A stretch of DNA of 64,000 bases from Apostichopus japonicus (Eukaryota > Echinodermata > Holothuroidea > Aspidochirotida > Stichopodidae). The stretch is taken from NCBI RefSeq assembly GCF_037975245.1, contig NC_092581.1, forward strand, positions 2,552,001 to 2,616,000. The letters are read 5' to 3'. Below, one piece after another: positions 62,101 through 64,000 of the stretch (positions are counted from its first letter, which is position 1; the number at the start of each line of letters is the position of its first letter). The translations under genes and the position numbers were made by a program. The notes below the pieces were generated by a model. It was not told where the DNA came from and did not search any database. It was given only the letters and a program-made list of their open reading frames with translations.

Positions 62101-62377
62101 CGCAAAATTCTGCTTTAATAGACTTTCGACATATCTAATGCAGCTTGATTTCGACCTCAAAAAAAAAAACTTCATTTTCAGACTCGATTCTTACCACGCA
62201 GAGTTCTTGCATTTTGTTGAGTTTCCTTCTGGTGTCGATGACGTCTTGGTTGCACTTGTAACAAATCTGTTGATGAAACTCTCTGCTCTTGGTAATCAAA
62301 AGATCTCGAGAGGCAGCTGTTGTACCGTCCATCAACAGAGCCTTGACTTTAGCAAGAGTAACTTCTGCTTTGTGTAA
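17532..62377 (-). CDS. PARP4: PARP4 (vault PARP), 5'-truncated by the window edge
   Basis: At least 31 minus-strand exons link in compatible phase. In protein order they give: the end of the PARP regulatory domain (62195-62377); the catalytic domain (60661-57763) with LFHATRATS, GQGIYFAD and NEYSVYD supplying His, Tyr and Glu; the VIT domain (57414-53017) with FPLDDTAAVCGFEAFIGNKH and DVFTVSVGNLPP; the vWA domain (51585-49747) with the MIDAS start DCSNS and IITDGH; a conserved post-vWA module (48914-46211, including DVDILPYMDW); a long acidic then basic linker (45155-23393); and a C-terminus (20556-17532) resembling the MVP-interaction region, including YQLGHSTWSEV. Regulatory-catalytic-VIT-vWA order is diagnostic of PARP4, an ADP-ribosyltransferase that binds major vault protein in vault particles. 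The BRCT N-terminus lies beyond 64000. Linker exon usage is uncertain because parts are duplicated. Confidence 0.95.
17765..19843 (-). other. PARP4 last intron
   Basis: About 2.1 kb, AT-rich. It contains the short hAT-like element at 19684-19821 and long T-runs near 19636. No other gene is seen. Confidence 0.7.
19684..19821. mobile_element. Short relative of the 8370-9084 hAT-like element
   Basis: The ends AGGGATGCTCCGGATCC and, inverted, AGGGATGCACCGGACATCC match the TIRs of the 715-bp element, with CCGGCCGGA-type motifs inside. It is only 138 bp, a deletion derivative. I could not see a clear target duplication. Confidence 0.75.
19844..19937 (-). CDS. PARP4: PARP4 C-terminal exon
   Basis: 94 bases between TTCTGCAACAG and G|GTAAGT, phase 0 in and 1 out. 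Encodes GYIDYLPCLNLVNISRAKFE and AFFRFVGIFSL, a hydrophobic helical-looking segment upstream of the C-terminal region. Confidence 0.75.
20444..20556 (-). CDS. PARP4: PARP4 C-terminal exon
   Basis: 113 bases between TTTTTTACATCAG and CAG|GTATAA. Only one of three frames is open, and it matches the phase-1 exit of the upstream exon. Encodes EPCEVDLRFELYKIPQLRET followed by PSDLTSRAQLAKTLCLQ. Confidence 0.75.
21919..22119. mobile_element. 201-bp hAT-like MITE nested in a larger element
   Basis: Ends CAGGTGCGTAGCGAGG and, inverted, CAGGTGCGTAGCCAAGG. The flanking 8-mers CAGTTAGA (21911-21918) and CGGTTAGA (22120-22127) match at 7 of 8. It lies inside the element at 21623-22698, so it is the younger insertion. 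Confidence 0.85.
22128..22490. repeat. Two-copy tandem repeat, unit about 188 bp
   Basis: The block from CTTGTAGGAAACAGGCCAAA through AATCATGAGTGACAACTTGC is repeated from 22320 with about 90% or better identity by eye. A short (GAAT)n run separates the copies. Confidence 0.85.
23097..23164 (+). repeat. G-run plus (GGA)n microsatellite, G-quadruplex-prone
   Basis: A run of about 13 G is followed by roughly 18 GGA/GAG triplets. In the PARP4 sense direction this is a polypyrimidine (TCC)n tract in an intron. Confidence 0.95.
23226..23310. repeat. ATTGAGCAGGATATA short tandem repeat
   Basis: TTGAGCAGGATA recurs four to five times with variable spacing in a PARP4 intron. Confidence 0.8.
23393..23512 (-). 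CDS. PARP4: PARP4 linker exon, basic
   Basis: Acceptor CTTTTCTCTGTAATTAG, donor A|GTGAGT, 120 bases, phase 1 in and 1 out. Encodes a lysine/arginine-rich stretch (SAKRFRQKP, PVSRRKTPSK) ending DEPEEK. The phases match both neighbouring exons. Another frame is also open, so the call rests on phase and the strong pyrimidine tract. Confidence 0.6.
24090..24714 (-). other. Orphan coding-like segments inside a PARP4 intron
   Basis: Two minus-strand frames (24427-24714 and 24090-24323) have a protein-like composition, for example NNLTNYSRDFLSFLLYTLAR and IIPDVTTYYNNLCLNLLPLI. They are in different frames and no convincing splice pair joins them. They could be a decayed gene fragment, an alternative PARP4 exon or chance. 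I do not recognise the family. Confidence 0.25.
24827..24878 (-). CDS. PARP4: PARP4 linker exon, short acidic
   Basis: 52 bases between CTTTTCTCACAG and G|GTAAAT, encoding SANILGQEDLTTTEEEE. Phase 0 in and 1 out, consistent with its neighbours. Confidence 0.65.
25300..25945. repeat. 171-bp tandem array, about four copies
   Basis: The CTCTCTTCTCTCGCAGCAGC marker recurs at 25328, 25500, 25671 and 25842 (period 171-172). The last copy breaks off at TGTGTGGAACTG. The tail of the unit (TACTGTGGAAACA and GCTGACTGCGTG) reappears at 26958-27005 beyond the adjacent 14-bp array. Confidence 0.95.
25965..26655. repeat. 14-bp minisatellite CAGCGTGTCCTACG
   Basis: About 48 units of AGCGTGTCCTACGC with recurrent variants (ACAGCTTGTCCTAG, and TACTGTACGCAGCG with a 4-bp insertion). 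It directly follows the 171-bp array. The Cys/Val/Ser-rich open frames are repeat products. Confidence 0.95.
27030..27460. repeat. Three-copy tandem repeat, unit 150-177 bp
   Basis: CCTAACTTTAATTACCATCA followed by TGGTAACCG recurs at 27036, 27186 and 27363, with CATGCATGCTCTGT in each spacer. Confidence 0.85.
27575..27663 (-). CDS. PARP4: PARP4 linker exon with basic KKKR motif
   Basis: 89 bases between TTCTACCTAG and ACA|GTAAGT. Encodes (A)KKKRAVGYSSGSS followed by IKIDQDKVLGQRPGET. The KKKR cluster could act as a nuclear signal, which is inference only. Phase 1 in, 0 out. Confidence 0.65.
29181..29244 (-). CDS. PARP4: PARP4 linker exon
   Basis: 64 bases between TTGTCCACAG and G|GTATGT. 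Only the phase-0 frame is open (GPGTARAREEEAGFETLKM). It follows the exon that ends at a GC donor. Confidence 0.65.
29827..30017 (-). CDS. PARP4: PARP4 linker exon, Pro-rich, with GC donor
   Basis: 191 bases after CCTTACAG. Encodes MDFANSATSQPVPLPQQTD then a Pro/Arg-rich stretch ending FQEKLSE. It ends GAG|GCAAGT, which fits the GC-AG intron consensus. The exon converts phase 1 to phase 0, exactly what is needed between its neighbours. Confidence 0.7.
30440..31325 (+). pseudogene. Decayed non-LTR retrotransposon reverse transcriptase fragment
   Basis: The plus-strand frame encodes NTGVPQGCCLSPLLFEIYTD and YILKYADDTAIIG, two core reverse-transcriptase motifs with the YADD active site, then WCKDNY. 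A frameshift near 30675 moves the reading to KKTKEMIVDFRA and FKYLGLTFSSSLTWNTHV, and a TAA interrupts at about 30861. A TTTACTTTACTTTAC tail closes it. It is a truncated, dead CR1/Rex-like LINE copy lying antisense in a PARP4 intron. Confidence 0.85.
31326..32396 (-). other. PARP4 intron sequence, no gene seen
   Basis: AT-rich. An A-rich low-complexity patch (32060-32165) is repeated at 41445-41560 as part of the mosaic duplication. Confidence 0.6.
32397..32465 (-). CDS. PARP4: PARP4 acidic repeat exon a
   Basis: 69 bases between ATCACGCAG and G|GTATGT, phase 1 at both ends. Encodes MVEEDDESETIYELPPAP then AYEK. It is identical to the exon at 41781-41849. Confidence 0.65.
32560..33660. repeat. 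Intron-exon repeat unit, related to 34850-35660
   Basis: Two segments of this unit, including GTGCACAAAATCTGTCTAGC and the GGGCCCATATGGGCC palindrome, recur about 2013 bp to the right. Parts recur again near 36840-37110 and 41940-42200. The unit carries acidic exon b. Confidence 0.85.
32798..32863 (-). CDS. PARP4: PARP4 acidic repeat exon b
   Basis: 66 bases between ATTACGCAG and G|GTACTT, phase 1 at both ends. Encodes IVEEDDESETEYELLPVV then NEK. Confidence 0.65.
33815..34368. mobile_element. hAT-like MITE with perfect 8-bp target duplication
   Basis: Ends TAAGGTGACCAGAC and, inverted, TAAGGTGACCATAT. It is flanked by identical CATTAACC at 33807-33814 and 34369-34376. The interior includes the 16-bp palindrome GCTAGATCGATCTAGC and no long frame. 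A truncated relative lies at 45657-45900. Confidence 0.9.
34808..34873 (-). CDS. PARP4: PARP4 acidic repeat exon c
   Basis: 66 bases between ATCACGCAG and G|GTACAA, phase 1 at both ends. Encodes MVEEDEPYEVYNVSRPVV then TEK, the most diverged intact copy. Confidence 0.6.
34850..35660. repeat. Intron-exon repeat unit, related to 32560-33660
   Basis: High identity to 32870-33660 at an offset near 2013, including the GGGCCCATATGGGCC palindrome. Open frames here are repeat shadows. Confidence 0.85.
35773..35838 (-). CDS. PARP4: PARP4 acidic repeat exon d
   Basis: 66 bases between GATCACACAG and G|GTACTT, phase 1 at both ends. It encodes the same peptide as exon b (IVEEDDESETEYELLPVV then NEK). 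Confidence 0.65.
36028..36757. repeat. Mosaic duplication, segment A (left copy)
   Basis: Near identical to 40698-41428. It contains a G-run, an inverted-repeat end with GGATACGCCCCTG, an (AATAA)n tract and a decayed acidic exon. Confidence 0.9.
36690..36752 (-). pseudogene. Decayed acidic exon with in-frame stop (left copy)
   Basis: Splice-site bounded like the other acidic exons (ATTACGCAG and G|GTACTT) and phase 1 at both ends. After MVEEAAFERI there is a TAA, followed in frame by VHPPVVKEE, which matches the tail of the intact copies. If included it would truncate PARP4. If skipped, the frame is preserved. Confidence 0.7.
37243..37260 (-). CDS. PARP4: PARP4 18-nt micro-exon (left copy)
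   Basis: GAACATGCAG|...|GTAAGC brackets 18 bases that encode FEELR plus split codons, phase 1 at both ends. The acceptor lacks a strong pyrimidine tract, so it is tentative. Confidence 0.4.
37441..37820. repeat. 75-bp tandem array, five copies (left copy)
   Basis: TTTACCATGAGTCTCTGG recurs at 37442, 37517, 37592, 37670 and 37745. Confidence 0.95.
38177..38198 (-). CDS. PARP4: PARP4 22-nt micro-exon (left copy)
   Basis: CTCTTCAG|...|GTAAGA brackets 22 bases encoding ESDDDES plus one base. Phase 0 in, 1 out, consistent with the exons on each side. Confidence 0.55.
38616..38674 (+). repeat. tRNA-like SINE fragment (left copy)
   Basis: GTGGCTAAGTGGTACAGAC resembles an A box, and CCCAGGTTATATTCTT about 35 bases later is a weak B box. 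Duplicated at 43711-43770. Confidence 0.45.
38896..38952 (-). CDS. PARP4: PARP4 linker exon (left copy)
   Basis: 57 bases between GTGACAG and C|GTAAGT, phase 0 at both ends. Encodes DMLDDRNASTNLSSPSIKS. The right copy reads DMLDELNAS at the same place. Confidence 0.6.
39166..39596. repeat. 21-bp minisatellite, about 20 units (left copy)
   Basis: Units of CTGGCTGCAGCATCATGCAG form. The period is a multiple of 3 and the unit lacks stops in several frames, so both strands show long Gln/Cys/Met-rich open frames that are not genes. Confidence 0.95.
39678..39749 (-). CDS. PARP4: PARP4 acidic linker exon (left copy)
   Basis: 72 bases between TTTACGCAAG and GGG|GTAAGC, phase 0 at both ends. Encodes SASREQEDDEESSDSDGSD then WSYLG. 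Confidence 0.6.
40139..40225 (-). repeat. tRNA-like SINE fragment (left copy)
   Basis: On the minus strand TGGCCAATGTGGGTACAGGC (A-box-like) and GGTTTGATCCCCGG (B-box-like) are present. Duplicated at 45545-45630. Confidence 0.55.
40698..41428. repeat. Mosaic duplication, segment A (right copy)
   Basis: Near identical to 36028-36757, but its right end joins segment B instead of segment C. Confidence 0.9.
41358..41420 (-). pseudogene. Decayed acidic exon with in-frame stop (right copy)
   Basis: Same sequence and same TAA as at 36690-36752, so the defect predates the duplication. The upstream intron sequence is replaced 8 bases beyond the acceptor by the segment-B junction. Confidence 0.7.
41426..41941. 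repeat. Mosaic duplication, segment B (copy of 32044-32557)
   Basis: Near identical to 32044-32557, including the A-rich patch and an acidic exon. It is joined on the left to segment A through a 3-bp overlap (AAT), and on the right to segment C inside a 33-bp stretch shared by all units (GCAGGGAAAGTGGTTTTGAA and onward). Confidence 0.9.
41781..41849 (-). CDS. PARP4: PARP4 acidic repeat exon g
   Basis: 69 bases, ATCACGCAG and G|GTATGT, phase 1 at both ends. Encodes MVEEDDESETIYELPPAP then AYEK, the same as exon a. Confidence 0.55.
42339..42356 (-). CDS. PARP4: PARP4 18-nt micro-exon (right copy)
   Basis: Identical to 37243-37260 (FEELR plus split codons). Tentative for the same reason. Confidence 0.4.
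42537..42916. repeat. 75-bp tandem array, five copies (right copy)
   Basis: Copy of 37441-37820 at an offset of 5096, with the same number of units. Confidence 0.95.
43273..43294 (-). CDS. PARP4: PARP4 22-nt micro-exon (right copy)
   Basis: Identical to 38177-38198 (ESDDDES plus one base). Confidence 0.55.
43711..43770 (+). repeat. tRNA-like SINE fragment (right copy)
   Basis: Copy of 38616-38674. Confidence 0.45.
43991..44047 (-). CDS. PARP4: PARP4 linker exon (right copy)
   Basis: 57 bases, phase 0 at both ends, encoding DMLDELNASTNLSSPSIKS. Confidence 0.6.
44262..44994. repeat. 21-bp minisatellite, about 35 units (right copy)
   Basis: Same unit as 39166-39596 but about 300 bp longer. 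The added units are mostly the CATACAATCTGGCTGCAG variant, which is rare in the left copy. Open frames of 214-286 codons on both strands are repeat products. Confidence 0.95.
45084..45155 (-). CDS. PARP4: PARP4 acidic linker exon (right copy)
   Basis: 72 bases between TTATGCAAG and GAG|GTAAGA, phase 0 at both ends. Encodes SASREQEDDEDSSDSDGSD then WSFLE. It is the first linker exon after 46211-46354. Confidence 0.65.
45545..45630 (-). repeat. tRNA-like SINE fragment (right copy)
   Basis: Copy of 40139-40225. Confidence 0.55.
45657..45900. mobile_element. Truncated relative of the 33815-34368 MITE
   Basis: Starts TAAGGTGACCATATTTGCC and runs in reverse orientation to the GCTAGATCGATCTAGC palindrome before breaking off. 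It sits just beyond the right copy of segment C and is absent at the equivalent point of the left copy (near 40250). Confidence 0.8.
46211..46354 (-). CDS. PARP4: PARP4 exon after the vWA module (DVDILPYMDW)
   Basis: 144 bases between ACATGGTTTAC-side acceptor TTCAAAG and CTG|GTAAGT. Encodes 48 residues including KLTELLKQEDVDILPYMDW, which aligns with the vertebrate PARP4 segment directly following its post-vWA region. Phase 0 at both ends. Confidence 0.88.
46355..47166 (-). other. PARP4 intron, no gene seen
   Basis: AT-rich unique-looking sequence. No mobile element is recognised. Confidence 0.6.
47167..47349 (-). CDS. PARP4: PARP4 post-vWA exon
   Basis: 183 bases between CTGTTTTAG and AAG|GTAACA. 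Encodes LHRLTARALIRDWEDGMLD and LSKRFGIITSLTSFVAVEER, the conserved VIT/vWA-family tail. Confidence 0.95.
48195..48275 (-). CDS. PARP4: PARP4 post-vWA exon
   Basis: 81 bases, CTCCCGAAG and TTG|GTAAGA. Encodes ATLKAVIDGQELSTIVSTS then KLSITKGL. Confidence 0.9.
48744..48914 (-). CDS. PARP4: PARP4 post-vWA exon
   Basis: 171 bases, GATTTTCAG and ACG|GTAAGG. Encodes SVSSLSIRWHQYD and FNGSRLVVYGFVQHC, aligning with the domain after vWA. Confidence 0.95.
49416..49493. repeat. TGATCAGA short tandem repeat, palindromic core
   Basis: TGATCA occurs about seven times within 80 bases at 9-16-bp spacing in a PARP4 intron. Confidence 0.85.
49747..49846 (-). CDS. PARP4: PARP4 exon, end of vWA domain
   Basis: 100 bases, TTACGCCAG and AAA|GTAAGT. 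Encodes SDSNKHMLKAMARSGNGAFE then FFDGKTKSTW. Confidence 0.95.
50687..50948 (-). CDS. PARP4: PARP4 vWA exon, core
   Basis: 262 bases, CGACCACAG and GG|GTAAAA. Encodes the second half of the vWA fold: GNTDVWRPL (MIDAS Thr) and NVFIITDGHID (MIDAS Asp), then IFTFGVG. Confidence 0.97.
50949..51584 (-). other. PARP4 intron with a chance antisense frame
   Basis: A 159-codon plus-strand frame (51095-51574) crosses this intron. It has no recognisable domain and no splice or promoter support. Confidence 0.5.
51585..51771 (-). CDS. PARP4: PARP4 vWA exon, MIDAS start
   Basis: 187 bases, CTCCTCCCAG and A|GTGAGT. Encodes VSVILDCSNSMKGDSFEHAK, where DCSNS is the DxSxS metal-binding motif, then FRVNIVKFGS. 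Confidence 0.97.
52287..52427 (-). CDS. PARP4: PARP4 exon between VIT and vWA
   Basis: 141 bases, GATTTTTCAG and CAG|GTAACA. Encodes KLNKIHLPHMWVEQNPEDN, matching the conserved PHMWVE segment. Confidence 0.95.
53017..53098 (-). CDS. PARP4: PARP4 VIT exon, end
   Basis: 82 bases, TTTCTCCAG and AAG|GTAAGT. Encodes KFELSLSVAMPFDIESISCP then SHDLKIK. Phase 2 entry fixes the donor of the upstream exon. Confidence 0.93.
53576..53781 (-). CDS. PARP4: PARP4 VIT exon, middle
   Basis: 206 bases, TTTCTTCAG and AT|GTACGT. Encodes DVFTVSVGNLPPSTEVIIKI and RIVFNLPGSLASW. Confidence 0.97.
53782..54876 (-). other. PARP4 intron, no gene seen
   Basis: About 1.1 kb of AT-rich sequence without a recognised repeat. 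Confidence 0.6.
54877..55095 (-). CDS. PARP4: PARP4 VIT exon, start
   Basis: 219 bases, TTTGATCAG and GCC|GTAAGT. Encodes IEAKYVFPLDDTAAVCGFEA and KEKEVAHREYREAVSKGHGA, the strongest single match to PARP4 VIT in the window. Confidence 0.98.
55216..56830. mobile_element. 1.6-kb hAT-like element in a PARP4 intron
   Basis: Left end TAGGGCTGTGAGTTTTCG, right end inverted TAGTGCTGTGCCGTTTAAAC. CGTTTAAACG motifs cluster just inside both ends. The flanks ATGTTATT (55208-55215) and ATGCTATT (56831-56838) match at 7 of 8. I see no transposase frame, so it is probably non-autonomous. Confidence 0.8.
56870..57370. repeat. GTAGCAGCACC minisatellite
   Basis: Degenerate units of AGCACCGTAGC and AGCAGCACCAT type fill about 500 bp next to the mobile element. 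Cys/Gly/Ala-rich open frames on the minus strand are repeat products. Confidence 0.9.
57414..57544 (-). CDS. PARP4: PARP4 exon linking catalytic and VIT domains
   Basis: 131 bases, TTTATACCTAG and CAG|GTAAGT. Encodes TPGLQTDSGEPILLERVSVK then ANMMDLIAQ, the lead-in to VIT. Confidence 0.95.
57763..57928 (-). CDS. PARP4: PARP4 catalytic exon with active-site Glu
   Basis: 166 bases, AATTTTATAG and G|GTAGGT. Encodes HNEYSVYDVGLQRLSYLIEF, where the Glu of NEYSVY occupies the place of the PARP catalytic glutamate, then a linker ending SQDL. Confidence 0.95.
57929..58739 (-). other. PARP4 intron, no gene seen
   Basis: Contains a C-rich patch (58448-58490) and a GGTCTGGTCTGGTC run (58238). No exon is supported. 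Confidence 0.6.
58740..58923 (-). CDS. PARP4: PARP4 catalytic exon
   Basis: 184 bases, ACGTTTAG and AAG|GTAAAT. Encodes TRFMLICDVAVGKQY and DPPRGYDSVLGMKETG, matching the PARP4 acceptor-side catalytic segment. Confidence 0.97.
59199..59297 (-). CDS. PARP4: PARP4 catalytic exon with active-site Tyr
   Basis: 99 bases, TCGATCACAG and GG|GTATTT. Encodes GLLLPKNVEVDVGIERRD then FGFLGQGIYFADDI. The Tyr of GIYFAD is the second residue of the His-Tyr-Glu triad. Confidence 0.97.
59463..59490 (+). repeat. Dispersed repeat with hammerhead-like core
   Basis: CTGAAGA, then a GATCC...GGATC stem-loop, then GAAACGTC. Same family as 61269-61295 and 14085-14111. Confidence 0.55.
59786..59923 (-). CDS. PARP4: PARP4 catalytic exon with active-site His
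   Basis: 138 bases, GCTTTTCAG and CG|GTATTG. Encodes CRARILNVFSVTRPFED and KTLRLFHATRATSLLGILS. The His of LFHAT is the NAD-binding histidine. Confidence 0.95.
60661..60821 (-). CDS. PARP4: PARP4 exon joining regulatory and catalytic domains
   Basis: 161 bases, TATAACCAG and AA|GTTAGT. Encodes LLADVLNVQEATNWK and SKYRSLRCHITEVARS, aligning with the vertebrate YRALRC-type segment. Confidence 0.9.
60822..62194 (-). other. PARP4 intron containing the inverted repeat
   Basis: About 1.4 kb, AT-rich. Apart from the inverted repeat no exon, RNA gene or element is recognised. Confidence 0.6.
61142..61324. repeat. Inverted repeat with two hammerhead-like cores
   Basis: Arms at 61142-61210 and 61256-61324 are near-complementary over about 65 bases. 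The right arm reads CTGAAGA, GATCC...GGATC, GAAATGTC on the plus strand (61269-61295). The left arm has the reverse complement with a few changes. Confidence 0.75.
62195..62377 (-). CDS. PARP4: PARP4 exon, end of PARP regulatory domain
   Basis: 183 bases, TTTTAATTGCAG and GTG|GTAAGA, phase 0 at both ends. Encodes 61 residues including LHKAEVTLAKVKALL and HQQICYKCNQDVIDTRRK, helical like the PARP regulatory domain. It is the most 5' exon I can identify in the window. Confidence 0.85.
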
Positions 62378-63340
62378 CTGCAATTAAAACGGGAAAAACA
62401 AAATTGTGTTCAATACTATAAACAGAAGTATTCCTATGATAAGGTTTTAAACACAATTACTTATTCTTAAGTTCAGTAAAAAGACAAAAAGTTTATAATT
62501 GTTTATAAGTAGTTTTCAAAACCGATGTCCCATACGGTTTATACTAGACTCATCCGGCAGTATGTATTGCTGTCAAACGATATCCTTGCTGCTTGCATGA
62601 GCTGCCAGCGGGAATTAAGCTCTCCTGCCTACTGCTATATAATCAGTGATAATTTAAGTAAGTCCTAAGTTAGTCAAATCTTTGGCAGGAATGGCATGTT
62701 TGCATCGATAAATGTTACAGAGTAAAATATTCAATATGACAAAGGTACCTGCAGACGAAAAGGCCGAAGACATTAAAACTATTTCATATAACTTACAAAG
62801 ATATACCAAACAACATGAACATAAAACACCAAAACTAGAATTACCTATTAAAATCCTTTATTATAATTACTTATAGCGCCACCCCAAGAAAGATGGGCAT
62901 GGGCGGCGATCCGTACTTCTGAGTGGGGGGGATATGACCTTGTTGACTATCTAAGCGTAGCGCCACCATGGGTTGGCGCGAAGCGTACAAGAAAATTTTG
63001 GGATTTACAAACCCTCTAGATGGCCGGAAACGGCACTTGCCGAGGTTTCCATGCGGCATATACCCAACTTTAAAATAGGGATATCATGTCCGAAATATCT
63101 CATAATCAGGATCCAAAATACTTTTTTTTTAATTTCGGGTGTTATTTTGGGAAAATTGCCCCTGTCAATCTTGTTTCAGGCGCTACGTTAGAATGTTCGA
63201 GAGCTCTTTATATTATTCGATGAAGAAAATGGCCTCATGCAGGCTATTATAGGCCTATACACATGCAATACACAATTACACATAGTTACATTCCTAGGTA
63301 CCGATTGCTAGGGCATCCAGGTGAAACGTACGTGTATTAA
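62378..63340 (-). other. PARP4 upstream intron, no exon seen
   Basis: AT-rich to 62870. A fragment of the 21623-22698 element family starts near 62893 (GGGCATGGGCGGCGATC) and continues to about 63060. Confidence 0.55.
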
Positions 63341-63709
63341 CAGGGGCGTCGGAAGCTATTTGGGATTGGTACGGAAGATCAGAGTGTGGCCATCTACCAT
63401 AATTATCGGGGGGGGGGGACGTTTGGAAGGTCAAACTACGCTACGCGCCACCATTGGTTGGCGCGTAGCGTAATGGAGAAAATTTTGAAAAAATGCCTCC
63501 CAGATTGAAGGAAATGGCACTTCCCGAGCTTTTCTTATGTGCATTCTCCCTTGTCTGTTTTTGTACCCGATTAATCTTCTGAAACACATTTTGAAGTATG
63601 TTTCATTTTGGTTCTTTATTTTTTGCCTTTTTTTTCTTCTTAGTGCTACTTTTTTTCTCCTTTTTTTGCGCCGTGAATATTGGTCCGGCGAACCGCTCCG
63701 ACGCCCCTA
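63341..63709. mobile_element. Inverted-repeat MITE near the right edge
   Basis: Left end CAGGGGCGTCGGAAGC, right end inverted TAGGGGCGTCGGAGCGG, with a G-run near the left end. ATTAA occurs on both sides, so either a TTAA-type or an imperfect longer target duplication is possible. The superfamily is unresolved. Confidence 0.7.
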
Positions 63710-64000
63710 ATTAAGCATTACCCTGGTAACATGAGATTCTCAGCTGTTCGAGGGAACATGTACGTGTGAATTAAGGCCTACTATAGGGCCTATATGAATA
63801 CTATGAGGGTGCATATATGTACTATATAAATACCGTGGGCGCAATAATACATTTTGTTGTTATAGGGCCAATGAAGCCTACAGTCAACTATTCTTGCTTT
63901 ATAAAGACGGTTTATTTGAAAAGATCGCACTGCGTTTATGGTAGGCGAGAAATGAAGCTAAAAAAGAGCCGTACATTCACGATGATGCATAAATGAAGGC
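63710..64000. other. Window end, nothing recognised
   Basis: AT-rich sequence, probably still intron of PARP4. Confidence 0.4.

Overview
The window is a piece of a nuclear genome from an animal, most likely a marine invertebrate deuterostome (an echinoderm is my best guess). It is AT-rich, with small exons bounded by GT...AG splice sites, long repeat-filled introns, many short inverted-repeat transposons and SINE-like units, and a vault-type PARP gene that is absent from fungi and plants. I see no bacterial-style operon, CRISPR array, rRNA or confident functional tRNA. The species call is an inference and cannot be settled from this sequence alone.

Layout. Positions 1-12,200 are intergenic and repeat-rich: a direct duplication of about 1.8-2.2 kb (1-1793 and 3285-5490), a 37-bp minisatellite with a higher-order period (about 6560-8012), a hAT-like element with a perfect 8-bp target duplication (8370-9084), and six copies of a 163-bp tandem unit carrying tRNA-like boxes (10,540-11,431). 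A compact four-exon plus-strand gene (12,227-14,860) encodes a 257-residue protein of a conserved but uncharacterised eukaryotic family. It converges on a very large minus-strand gene (17,532-62,377 and beyond the right edge) that I assign to PARP4, the vault poly(ADP-ribose) polymerase. Reading 5' to 3' on the minus strand, its exons encode the end of the PARP regulatory domain, the catalytic domain (His, Tyr and Glu all visible), a VIT domain, a von Willebrand A domain with an intact MIDAS start, a long acidic and then basic linker, and a C-terminal segment resembling the major-vault-protein-interaction region. The N-terminal BRCT part lies outside the window.

The most unusual part is the linker-coding region (about 32,000-45,200). 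Small acidic exons, symmetric in phase, have been multiplied together with their flanking introns. On top of that a block of about 5 kb occurs twice with near identity but with its segments in a different order. One pair of duplicated exons has diverged in protein sequence more than the surrounding introns appear to, an intronic 21-bp minisatellite differs by about 300 bp between copies, and the reading phases predict that the two copies cannot simply be spliced in series. Either this is a recent exon-shuffling expansion of the linker of a vault enzyme, or part of it is an assembly artefact; long reads and RNA-seq would decide.

The PARP4 introns hold further mobile elements (16-22 kb, 33.8-34.4 kb, 55.2-56.8 kb), a dead non-LTR retrotransposon fragment (about 30.4-31.3 kb), compound satellites (25.3-26.7 kb) and a dispersed repeat with a hammerhead-like core motif (14.1, 59.5 and 61.2 kb).
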